Origin: Mariannaea sp. PMI_226 | Taxonomy: Eukaryota > Ascomycota > Sordariomycetes > Hypocreales > Nectriaceae | DNA: 64,000 nt | Direction: 5' to 3' | NCBI GenBank assembly: GCA_024336345.1 | Contig: JANFOG010000016.1 | Location: 372,001 to 436,000 of the forward strand | Shown here: piece after piece, positions 44,324 to 55,925 of the stretch | Numbering within the stretch: the stretch's first letter is position 1 | Layout: every line of letters begins with the position of its first letter | Made by a program: the position numbers and the translations under genes | The notes under the pieces: model-generated | Told to the model about the DNA's origin: nothing | Database searches by the model: none | Seen by the model: the letters and a program-made list of their open reading frames with translations, nothing else

Positions 44324-46361
44324 TTTGTTCGGCCTAGGCTTTCCTGCGGAGGGCAGCCCAACTTCTAAGTAAAAGAAGAAGATATTCTTTCTCTTTATTT
44401 CTTTCTTTCTCTGTCGTTCCGATCAATGGCTTGGAAAGTGAAGGGCAGAGAAAGAGAAGCGGTTCGGTTATTGAGCATCCATGATTGTTCGATGTGATGT
44501 GGTTTGTATGGTATGGTATGGTGTAGCGGTGATCCTTTGCGACTGGTGGACGCAAGTAATAGCGAGTGTATCTATTCAAGGACGGAGGAGGGAAATATTG
44601 TCGTTAAAGGACGTGCAATTAATCGCAGCGGAATGTGTGATGTAGATTGTATGTCGTGAACGCTCAAAAGTGAGCCAAGGTATTGAGTAGGTATGCTTGG
44701 TTAGCGATGGTGTTGTTGTGTATCCATAAGAGCTGCTGGAAGATAAAAGTGACGTACCTCCTCCACACCCCTCAAGCCCACCCAAATCATCCGAAGTTCA
44801 ACCCGTCTTTGTCAGCCAGCTCTGGAAGAGTTACCCTTATAGTCCAAAAGTTCAGCACATTTTCTCGACTGTAATGGTCCAACGGCGAAGGCGCTCAAAT
44901 TCCAAACCTGACCGCCCACCCCAACCCCATAAGAACCCCCTCGCCGCGCCCCGCCCGAACGCTGCGGTGGCCGCCCACTCGCACGGGAAGCCTGCGATGC
45001 TGGAGCCTTTCGGGGCTGATAGCGGTCTTGAGCAATGGAGTCGACCCTTGAGGGAGGCCTCACTCTGCAGAGAATACTCCCCCGTCGCGTGGCGGGCGGG
45101 ATCACGACTGTGCGAGGGGTTTGGGTTGGTTGTGGTTGGGTTAGAGCAGTTCAACGTCTTTCTTTTTTTTTTATAACACCACAAACAACCACGTGAAGAT
45201 GAAAATAAAAATTGCTTTTCAAATGGCGAAGCATCCTTCCATTCATTTTTCATGTTGGATAATATTATTTTTGCCTGTATGGACCTGTAGTGACGGATTC
45301 GAACCCCCCCAGGGGGTCACGCTACGACGTGTACTTGAGCGTCCTGCAGGTATCATGATGCATGCACACACACACACCCCTACATTAGATACTCGTACAA
45401 CCAACGGGCATAACTCGTTCACTCTTCTTCAATTGGTACATTTTCTTTCAGGCAAACAACACAACTCAGTCATTAATCGCATTCATAAACGTCGTTATAA
45501 ATTCACAAACTAGTACCGATAACAAGTAATCCCTCTCTCTGTTCCGTCTCTCTTCCTCCTACAAGCGAACCACGAGCCCTGCCAGAGGTGTGATCCATCC
45601 TGCTTTGGGTCAAGACAGCTTTCCAATCCCTTCTCCCATTTTCTTCCCTTCAGAAACTCGGACAAGTGCCGCGAGGCAACATTGTATAAATCACCTCAGC
45701 TGAGGGCATTTTAGGCCTGTGCCCTTGATATTTTTTGCCGGTTATCCCTCCGAAAACTATCTTTCCCTGATGGCAGACTATATATGAAAATCCTTCCCAG
45801 CCTACTTGCCGCACCCCATTGCATGCAAAAGAAAATGATGAAAAAAAATAGGATGAAATCGTCTCATAGAGAGAAATATGTATATAAAAAAAAGAGACAT
45901 TCAGTAGCTTAAGGAAAATACTTTATGTTGTTCTGTACCCATCAAACATAAGCCTGTGCGTAGTTTCGTGGTTGATTGTTGCACGGCATCCAAACAGTCC
46001 AGAGAAAGGATTGAAAGAAGGATAACTAAATCAGCCATCTCGGGCAACATCCTAGTCGCCTATCCGAGATGGCATCGGCTCCATCATGTCCGGAGTGTAG
46101 AAAGGTCCAAAAGGATAGGGAAAAAATACAGGTTAGATGATAAGAGTACGACCGCTCTGCTCAAAGCAGAAGAAAGAAAAAAAAAAAAGGCAGTCGACTA
46201 ATATTCATCATCGTCGTGAGACGATCTTCGAAAGGAGAAAATGTGACATCGAACACTCTTCGAAATCGACAACGCCAATCGCCATGCAGTGAATCGAACG
46301 TACAATGTATGAAGAGAATGAATAAGAAAGGCGGGAGGGAAAGGGTAACTCGGCAATCAGC
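44324..46361. other. Intergenic, no gene supported
   Basis: About 2 kb between the GPI15 promoter and the 3' end of the WD40 gene. Contains TATGG repeats near 44507-44522 and (CA)n at about 45364-45376. A T-arm-like GGTTCGAATCC occurs on the minus strand near 45297, but no full tRNA could be folded around it. Confidence 0.4.
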
Positions 46362-49300
46362 TCAAATCATCTCGTTACGGTGCAGACCAGTTGAGACGTG
46401 CTTGAGCTGGCGATCGCCTGGGGATCTGATGATATCAGAATTGAACGACACCGGGGGCGGAGATTTCATATGTCGAGTTGAGATACTCTCATAAGGCGCT
46501 TCAAAGTGAGAAGGTACCGCATGGGTAGTATCCTTGCGGCTTCGACTGACAGAACGTAACCTCTCAGTAGCCTTGGTGAAGCGCCCAGAGATACTGTTGT
46601 CGCCTCTGCTGCGGCTACGGCCGTGGTTCACGAAGCTCTCCGACCTCGTGGGGCTAGGACGAGGAGCAGCATCATTGCCCGAGATGTCATCCTCGTCCAT
46701 CACAATCTCGATCATTCCAGAAGACAGTGCACCTCCATTATTTTGTCGTGGCATATGCGGGAGAGGTGCCGGGGGAGGAGGAGGAGGTTGGGCCAGATGT
46801 TGAAGCTCCTTCAAGACTGGGGGCGCAGGTGGCGGAGGAGGAGGAGGGGGAACAGGGTCGTCGTGAGAGCGTCGTCGCTCACCAGATGGCTCAGGAGCCC
46901 GGCGAGATGCTCCGCTGATGCTTCCCTTGCGACCAAACCGGACATGGCTGGGCTCGTCGGGAATGGGCGCTGACATGCTTCGCGGAATGGCATAAGACGG
47001 TGGCTGATAGACAGTTGAAGGAAGGAGGGTCAGCAAGTCCTTCTTGTCCTCACCAGGAGCCTTTGGCGATGCAGTGGGGGATTGCTTGGGAGGAGGGGCT
47101 TTGGGCGAAGTTTGAGGGGAACATCTCTCAGCGAAGCTTGACGACGAGAGTACAGGCACTTCAGGCTTGTGGGTGCTGCCGTGCTCCTTCTTCTGATCAG
47201 CAGCTTGAAGGACGAGTCTCATCGCCTTAGGAGTAGCAGGCAGCCCGATGGCTGGGCCGTTGCGGGCATACATGCTTCTTGGGGGTTCAGTGGCGCTTCG
47301 TGGAGGAAGCTCTTCGGGGGCGGACTTTGGATTCATCATCTCAACTCCAATCCGAGGAAGGGCTGGGGAGAACTGGTTTGGATGGGGGATTGAGGGAGTC
47401 TGAGCCCGCTTAGCAAGAGACTTACGGCGCTCCTCGAGCTCACGAGCCGCCAGTTCCTTCTTTCTCTGTCGCTCGTCCTTCATAAGACGGAGATCACCGG
47501 CATGCTCGGAGTTGTTGGTATGACTGTTTGATCTGGCATGTCCATAGGGTCCAGGGGTATCAAGAGCATCCGAGTTGGCTCGGCGGCGGCGGCTTTCAGA
47601 TCGATCATGTCGTCGCACTTGAGGAGAACTGACACCACCACGACTAGTGCTTCGATTGCGCCTCTGTCGGAACTGTTCCTGTGCTTCAACAGCAGCCTTG
47701 TAGTCCTCCTCGTCCTCGGATCCTTGATAGTGGTGAGCATTGGCGGACATGGGCAGTGGCGACGAAGGAGAACGCTGTATGGAGCCAGATCTTCCTGTGC
47801 TTCGGCCACGAATGTCGAGCGGCTCGAGAAGAGGGCGACCATCGGGGCTGCGAGGACGGCCGTCGCGGCTAGACGCACGACTGCCACCTCTAGCTCGAGA
47901 CCGGTTAGCTTTACGAACGGTAACAGGGTCGCCAGCTTCAGATGGTTTAGGAGTGGCCAAATTCATTAGATCTTCTGGGGACATTGGGATAGGGGAGGTC
48001 GGAGATCGCTTTGGTTTGGGCCAAGCTCGATCAGCTCGGCGGCCACGTTCCTCTGAGGTATCACGTCCAGATCGATCCCGGCTCCCATGGCGACCACGAG
48101 ATCGTTCACGGCTGGTCTGTCTGCTTCCCGGTCTCCGCGAATACTCTGACGCTGCATCTAGGCTGTGAATGTAATCGTCACGATTCCTTGCAGCACGGTG
48201 GCGTAGGTTGCGCCCAGCACTAGAAGCAGACGTGACAGAACTAGCAATAGAGCCAGGTCCACGCCGGCGACTAGGCCAATGGTATCGAGACGATGCCACT
48301 GAGGACTGCTCTGGCGAGGTGATATCACTGGTCTCCTGGCTTTGTAACGGCTGAAGCTGCAAGTGGACACCAACCGGGATTCTGTCGCGAGAGCCATTGC
48401 GACGCGCAGATCGTGCCTCCTGCTGCAATCTGAGAACTGCGTCTGGATCAGGAGACGGAGGTACCTCATCTCGCACCACTTTTTCGTAGCCTTCTCGCAT
48501 CATTGTGGGACCAGCAGTCGCAGCACGCTGCAAGGTCATTCCAGTCCTGAGATTGTCTGAACTAGCAGATGCGGCACGGAACCGGCCGGGGTGGTTCTCT
48601 GGCTCGAAGGTTGCGGCCGCAAGCTTGAGCTTCTCGCGGTTTAGATCGTTAGGAGTCTCACCAATCGACGGAAGACGGTTTCGTCCAAAAGCAGGACCTC
48701 CTGGTCGAGCAGAGGTTGGTGTGTTGAACCTACTGTTGTTGGAAGGTCTCAAGAACGCAGTGGTAACCTCTGCGTTGGCACTTGGAGAAATGGCAGATTC
48801 GGCAATAGGAGTCACTCCAGCAGCGATGGGAGTGGCGCCGCCATCCTGAGAGAAAAACTTGCTCTTCTGCGAATGGTCGCCGAAGGAAGTGATGAGCTTA
48901 AGGGCTGACGTCTTGGCAATACTGCGTTGAGGGCCACGCTGGCCAGGAGGAGACAAGGGAGGGCTAAGGATCTCGGGGATGCTCTGTGCTCCAGCCTGGA
49001 AGTTGAGTTGGGCAGCAGAGGGGGAAGTCCATGGCTCGGTAGGCTCTTGATCGGTGCAAGCAAAACAACGGATGGCCAACTGCTGCTGGCCATGCTTGAC
49101 AGCCCACTCTCCCCACTTGCGAACAATAGCAGCCTGTCGCTCCCATACGCTTGGAAATACAAGGCAGGCAAGGATCAGAGCCTCCATGTACTTCTTGTGG
49201 GAGATATAGATCTCAACAGCATCATGATGATCACCCATCCCCAGCATAAGGGTGACGGCAGCGTGGACGTCACCACTCTCAAGCAGGCGCTGGACAAAAA

Positions 49301-51421
49301 CTCGGCTCAGGTCGCCCTGCTGGGAGGACTGGCCACCAATTCCACTGAGAGCCAGCAACATCCAATCAGAGGATGTCATATTTTCGAAACTGGTGTTCAT
49401 GGTGCTGGCGTCGATATCGCCAAGCCACTTGGCGAGAAGAATACGACTTGCAGATCCCAGAGTGTGCCGTTTCATCTCATCCCGAATGAGATCTTCGATT
49501 GCTCTGTCCCAACCAAAAATGGTGATCAACATTTGTCGGCGAAGATCATCATTGGTGAGGGGACCATGGCCAAGCTGAGAGCCCAGCGAGTGCTTATAGG
49601 GAATGTCGCTGAGTCGAGCCCGAGTGTACTTGAAAAGCTCGTGAACCTTGCTGCTATCGTCGGGACTACGAGGAATCTCATTTCGGAGGCGAGAAGGTCG
49701 GTGCCGGGAACGAGTCGAAGACATGGAAGCCAAGCTCGGCGTATATGGTACCCCGGAATAGCCATCGCGGTCTCTTCTTCCAACTGTTGAAGACTTCATA
49801 GAAGTCCCCGCGGAGATGTAGGTATTTTCCGACATGCCTTTCGATACTACTGACGAGGCATAGACATTTGGAGTTCGAGACCCAGTGGATGACTTAGTAA
49901 TTGACGAGAAGCCACTTCGGCTAGATACAGGGCTGGCCAACTCATAGTTATCGTTTCCTGAATCGTGGGAAGGGCGGCGATTGAAACGGGCATATGCACC
50001 CAGATGATCATCATCACTCTCGGAAATTCCGATATCCAAAGGAATGGATCCTTCTGACTCCGATGTTATAGTGGTCGTAACTGAATGGGAAGTCATCTCG
50101 CCAGTCTCATCAGACACTGGGGGTGATGGCGGCAGCAGGTTGGCTGGATGCTGCACATTAGCGACCATGACCGAAGGAGAATTGAGGTCAAACTGCTGGA
50201 CCGTGTTGTTGGGCCCTAATGTGAATAAGCTGGCGCCAGGGCCGAATACTGCAAGGCCTTTGACATGTTCCAGAGTAGGAATGGAGTCGGAGGTAACATG
50301 CTTGGTCCTAACATCCCATGACAATGTTTGACTGCCGTGGTCGGGTAAGGTTAGTAACAAGCCATGCAGCTAAGCGCGCGTACGACCAGGAGTGTAGGGG
50401 AATGAATGGTGGCAACTTCGGCACTTACGAGTCAGAGAATTGGATTATGCGGCCGTTCTTGGACCAAGACATCCACTGTGGCCCATTGATGTAGTTCTCA
50501 GTCCGTCGCAGAACACGGACGATCTTGGCAGGGTCATCGGCGTTATAGGTCTTGGATACACTCCAGACGCGAAGATCACCATCATAGGTCTGAACGGCAA
50601 GCATGTCAGACTTTTGTTTCGAAGAGGAAGCATGCCATGCCAGCGTGACGATTGGCGAGGGTCCTCTTGAGGTGGTCAGGTTATGAAGAATGGTGAAACG
50701 AGGCTGTAATGTAGCAATGAGAAGTGTTCCATTTTGATATCTAATTACAACCAACGATTAGAGATATTTCCCAGATTTTTAGCTTGGGCGTGACTGAATA
50801 CATACCCAATAGCAAATGTGCGGTTGTCGGTTGACGGAGCCAGCGCTGTCACAGCGATTTGGTCCAGCGTTCTCGATGAGATGTGCTCGGAAGTTGTAGG
50901 CTCGAACTGAATAATGCTGCCTTGTGCGTTGCCTGTGACCTGTCAGTGTTTTGTTCGTTCCAAGTTATCAAGTGGTTTTGTTTCGACATACCAAATGCAA
51001 CATTTCCATTCCGCATCCAGGCCGCACAAGTTAGATTATCGTAAGAAGCGAAGCGGGAAACTTCGTCGCCCGTCATCAAATCCCACACAATAGTAGTCTG
51101 CCCTGCATCATAACTCACAACGAGTCGGCCGCCGCCAATTTCGCTGTGGTTATCAACGGCTAGCAATTGGACCTCCTCAGTATGACGGGAAAACCGTCGA
51201 TCAATAGTAAGGGTATCATGGTGACAGCAGACGATGGAAGAACCTTGAGCATAAAGGAACATAGAAGCCGTAGCGGCGCATGGGTCGAAAAATCTCAGGT
51301 TCTGTGCTGAGGGCATTGTGTTGGCAGAAAAGTCCTGAGCAGGCGAAGCTCGTCCTCTTGACGACATTCCCGAGTTTATCGACATGGCTCGACTCCGTGA
51401 TTGAGCGGATACTGTGGGCAT
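46362..51421 (-). CDS. Large WD40 / helical-repeat / polyproline protein
   Basis: Four exons, 51421-50992, 50932-50806, 50740-50429 and 50331-46362, with introns of 59, 65 and 97 nt, encode 1,612 residues. Residues up to about 340 form a WD40-like propeller: GQTTIVWDLMTGDEVSRFAS, YDGDLRVWSVSKTY, GPQWMSWSKNGRIIQFSDS and GSQTLSWDVRTK. A Ser/Thr-rich linker follows, then an alpha-solenoid-like region near 545-720 (RLLESGDVHAAVTLMLGMGD, then HHDAVEIYISHKKYMEALIL). The C-terminal 850 residues are disordered, rich in Arg, Ser and Pro. They include two proline runs near 1460-1500 (PPPPPPPPAPP and PPPPPPAP) that could bind SH3, WW or profilin-type partners. The propeller-solenoid-proline order recalls Sec31-like coat proteins, but I see no diagnostic match and do not assign it. 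Frame and phase agree across all three introns. Confidence 0.85.
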
Positions 51422-52656
51422 TGTGAACCAGATATTGTCCTCAGTCTTTGTAGCCTATGTCCCACAAAATTATGGCTAGTCGACCAAGAGGCAACTGGGG
51501 AGTGGAAAGTATTTCGGGGAAACTCTGTAGGAACGGGAACAGTCGTGTGGAACAATGCTTGTACAAATCCCAATGTAGTAATCACGAGAGAACTAGTTCC
51601 CCCTCTGGCGAGGGATTGCGTCTCTCTTTCGGAACCAAAAACGGACGAGAAGCTACACGTTGAAGCGGTCGAACATCACTCGGAATTCTGTGCTGCCCGT
51701 ACTCGGACAAAGACTTCCTCGTGCGTATTTGGTCAGTCAAGGGCCTCAGGAAAGCGGTGATGGCTTGTATTCCGTTGACAGCCGGCGATACGGTGGAGCG
51801 GCGGTTAGCGGCAGAGAGGTGAGGTTGGACAGCGAGCGGGACTCTGGCGTGTTTTCTGTATGTCTCGGGCGCCGTGAAAAGGCTACAAGTCTAGATTGCG
51901 GTGTGAGTCCTGTGACGTCGACAAGATGAAATTTTTTTCTGGGATCGAACGAAGGATGGTGAGTTGTAAATGAGAGAAGACCTATTTACAAAGGGAAGCC
52001 AAGGGAGGGGAAGGGGGGGAGAGGGGGAAGAAAATGATCGTGAGAGATGGTGCGAGAGGAGATGATTGTGCTTCTGCAACGAGGAAAGACGCTATATTAG
52101 GCACAAGACGGACGGGGGAGCAACGACGCAGCCGCCTGCCTTTTGGTGGTGATTGTCCGGGGGCTGGACAAGAGCCGAATGGGGAGACAGAGCCAAGTGG
52201 GCGAGTGGGCAAGTTGGCAGAGAGGGGTATGACCCGGCGCTTGACTTGCAGGAATAGTTTGGGATCTCAGTATTGTATGTAGCAACTTACTTGGGGAAAT
52301 GGTGGTGTGGCGTGTGTGAGAGGTGAGAATGAGAAGTACGAGGTACGGAGTACTTCGTATGTGCACTCAACTCAACCCTGACTGAGCACACACAAAAGAG
52401 CTGCTTTCCTGCTTGATGCAAGTCGAGATGCAGGAGGTAGAAGGAGGGACAGGGGTGTATGCAGTTGAGTCTGGACGTAGAAACTGATGAGAAATCTGGT
52501 AGGCAGGAAAAGGTAGATTCTCTTTGCGAGCTGGGAATTGACTGTGATATGGGGGATTTGGAAGCTTTAATTGGGATTGGAAGCCGATGTGAGGGAGGCT
52601 AGAGACTAATACAAGACAACTCAAGGCACGTCAGGAACAGAACCAGGGAACGGAAG

Positions 52657-52677
52657 GGAGAGAGAGAGAGAGAGAGT
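52657..52677. repeat. GA microsatellite
   Basis: A run of about ten GA units in the probable upstream region of the WD40 gene. Confidence 0.8.
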
Positions 52678-53085
52678 AGGAGAGAAACCTAAAAAGGAAC
52701 CAGCAGCAGTTGAGAATAAAAAGAAGAAGAAAAGGAGCAGGTTGGGGCTGGTTTTGAGAGACCAAAGACGAGCAAAAGAGGCTTGCACACACGGCGACTG
52801 GGGGAGGGGGTGCAGAGTACGTATGTGTGATGGGCCGTGGACTATCCTCAAGAGTCAGAGATGGCGCCTACCGGTGGCGTACGGGCCTCTCAGTGGATGC
52901 CTTTGAGAGAAGGTCATAAAATTAGAGCTCTGCGAACGTTGGGTTCCATGGATCAGCGGATACAGGACCGGCTCATGGATGATAGCCCAGGGTCCTTCGA
53001 AAGACGGGTTAGGCAATGCCATTGGGATGGGCGGGCAGAGTACAGATGGGGGATGGTGGATTGCGGGCACAATAGCGCATTATGG

Positions 53086-53113
53086 ATGGATGAATGAATG
53101 AATGAATGAATGT
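53086..53113. repeat. GAAT tetranucleotide repeat
   Basis: Tandem TGAA/GAAT units directly after GGATGGATGGAT-like sequence. Confidence 0.85.
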
Positions 53114-55659
53114 ACTGTACGTAGCAGTATGGGCCATGATGACCTCGCCCAGGCAAGTGGAGTCGAGCGTCTGCAAATGGAACACGGGCCATGAGAGTTA
53201 TTTCTAGGGATCCCCTGCTCTAAGAATTTTGGAGCGAGGTTATTGGTTTCTTCTCCTTGTGCTTTTCGCCTCGCTAGTTTTTCATCGGAGAGACAAAGTG
53301 CGATCCAGGCGGTTAGCAGTCATAGCGGCTTAGATCCTCCGTGCAACGTATGTAGTCCCCGTCCCGTACCTGAGTGGCGCATAACTAATAGATATGCGGT
53401 GATGAGTGAGGCATGGCGGTAAAGGCAATTGGGCACTTACTGATGGACTTTGCTGTTCGAGCGGGTCTGTCTCTGCCTGTGGATCACGAAACCAGTGGAC
53501 CATGAAAGACGAGGCGAAGAGACGTTGGCAGTCATCGTCTCCAGCGGAAGCGAGCCCTTACGTCGTCTGTCCATACGTATTTAGTCTCGTGGGATGCCCT
53601 CGTGCACTAAAGGCCGGACAATGTAGAGAGCACTGCATCGATCGCAATTGACTCGTTGGACCGAGTGGCCCGTTCGGTGGGAATGCGGGCATTTTAGGGG
53701 CGGCACCCTCCCCTGCGCAGTCGTCAAGCTCGACAGTTGGCTTGATGACTCAATCAAGGCAAGCTGAAGAAGACCCTCGCCAGGAAAATAGTGTAATTAA
53801 GGCATTTAGAAGGAAAAAAAAATTGGCCCGCCAAGATCCAACGTCTGTACCTGTTCTTGCGGCTATCGTTCAAGATTCGCTCACTCAGTTGATTTGATTC
53901 ATTTCAGTGTTTCTCTTGTCAGTTTTAGATCCCTCTGCCAGGTAAGAAGCAGGGCCCCCTTGCCGGTCCATCGCCGGTGAGGGCCCTCCCCCTCAGCAGC
54001 TCGGAAGACTGGTGCGTTTCTGCGGGGTCGGCGTGTCGTGCGACCTCCACTACCTACTTTACTTCCAACATGACTACCTACATCCATACACTGTTACATA
54101 CGTATATTCGTAAGTAGACATGATGTGCTGTACATTCCATGGCTGTACCGCCGTTGCAAAGGGAAAACCTGGCTACACCACAGTTCTCTTGTTTCAACCC
54201 GTGCACACCCTCCTGTGCCAACTTGGAACCTGTACCTTACAGCAGATGGACACTGAAATGATGGGTGGCACTGGGTTGTACATACAGCAGATGCGCTGCA
54301 AGTAGTTAGCTGATTGATGCACATGTACAGAACGAAGTACCTCGGAGGCACAGAGGGTGAGGACGTGTACTGTGCCAATCAGACCGACAAGTGGCCAGCG
54401 GGCAACATGTCGCAGGCATTTCCTTTTTTTCTAGGTCAGTTCCCCTTAACGCAAGATGAGCTGGGAGAGCAGCAAATGTTATGCAGTTACTTGCTGGCTG
54501 CTCGCTGGCCTGACACGACAACCAGCAAAGAGCACGATGGTACCCTCCATGGTCAATTATCTACCATCGAAGCCCTGTCAGCCACTCGAGGACTCGGGGG
54601 GTCCCGATATGTGCCTTGGACAATGTCCCCCAAGGTCGAGAAAGAGAAAAAAAACCGTTCGAGTCCGCAGGTCTTCGCTTATTGTTTATCTTTCCCAGCG
54701 TGATAACAATGGCCTGTTACTGGACGGACGGTGTAGTCTGGGGCTACGTCCAGTACCTACCGAAGGAAGACGGCGCTGCCTTTGCGCTGGCGAAACAAAA
54801 CGTGCAAAAAGGAATCAAGGCGCCAGAAGCCATGTTAAAAAAAAATTAACAAAATTAGCTATTGGACGTGGTTGGGGGGCTGAGCGGGGAGCACGGGGGT
54901 GGGGCGCGCCATGGGGAAGCGTGCAATCGACGTCGAGGAGCAAGCGCCCGGATGTGCTGCATGTGTGTTGAGGCTCTCCATTGGCTGCGCTAACTGCAAG
55001 CTCTCTGTCTCAGCAGGCCAATAAGAAGCGAGATCACCTTCTGTGGCAGGGATCTAATCGCCTTCCTTCGCGGCCGCTAAAATGGGCCTTGTGCTAGGTG
55101 GGCGGGTGTAAGCTTGCATGTCCTGCCCGCAGTCTCTTGGGCCATTGCATTGTTCTGGCTGGTTGTACCCTTCCCCCCCCCTGTCACCTTGCCTTGTCTT
55201 GATTGCCCAAGCTGTCCAAGGCACTTGGGCTGGATACTCGAGGGACAGAATGGGCTCCACATTCAACCACCAACCAAGTGCCAACTGAGCCTCTTTCAAT
55301 ATTATCAAGCTCGCGGACCCCTTGTTCATATATCATCAATGCCCGTGAGCACTGCCTGGTTAATGTCACCTGATGCTCAATCAACGGATTGAAAGGTCGA
55401 TATTGAGATTCTGTAATTTGGCTAGTCGACGGCCTTCAAGCTTGACGTCCTGACTGATATTATGATGAGTGAATGAGTTCATTTTATTTGAGATAACGTA
55501 TCCGATTGCCACCACCCCAAGTTTTGCCTCTTGGTTCAGAATGTGTCTACTCCGTACATATTATTGCTTAGTCTAAATCAATATTCTTGCTGCATGAATC
55601 CGTATTCGAGTGAGTGTCCACCTCCGGATACTCTTCCTTCCGTTTGTTCCTTTCCTACT

Positions 55660-55925
55660 AGGTAAGGTAGTAAGTACTTTCCGCGCGCGGATCGCGGGCC
55701 TGGCCTTCTTCCCGCCTCTCCATCTTCACTACCTTACCAACCTGGAACTTAGAGTGCCTAAGGTAAGGTAGGTATCTTCCTAAGTGATACCTACCTAACT
55801 ATCTACCTAATGCAAAGATAAGTGCCTCACTTCGCACCTTCCCCTGCCCTGGCACATGGATAACACATTACCCAAGGTAAATAGTTAGGTACCTACTTGG
55901 GGCAGGTAAGGTAAGGTACCTATTT
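55660..55925. repeat. Cluster of TACCTACC/GGTAAGGTA motifs
   Basis: Many copies of AGGTAAGGTAGG, GATACCTACC and GGTACCTA, in both orientations, so the segment is rich in short inverted repeats around GGTACC. Similar words occur at 27467, 36320 and 37117. Confidence 0.65.

Noticed and set aside
45285..45345. T-arm-like GGTTCGAATCC on the minus strand, possible tRNA
   Set aside because: The T stem pairs only for two bases and no matching acceptor or anticodon arm could be built from the neighbouring sequence.
54456..54971. 171-codon frame on the plus strand
   Set aside because: Composition is erratic and two other frames overlap it on the same strand. No motif was found.
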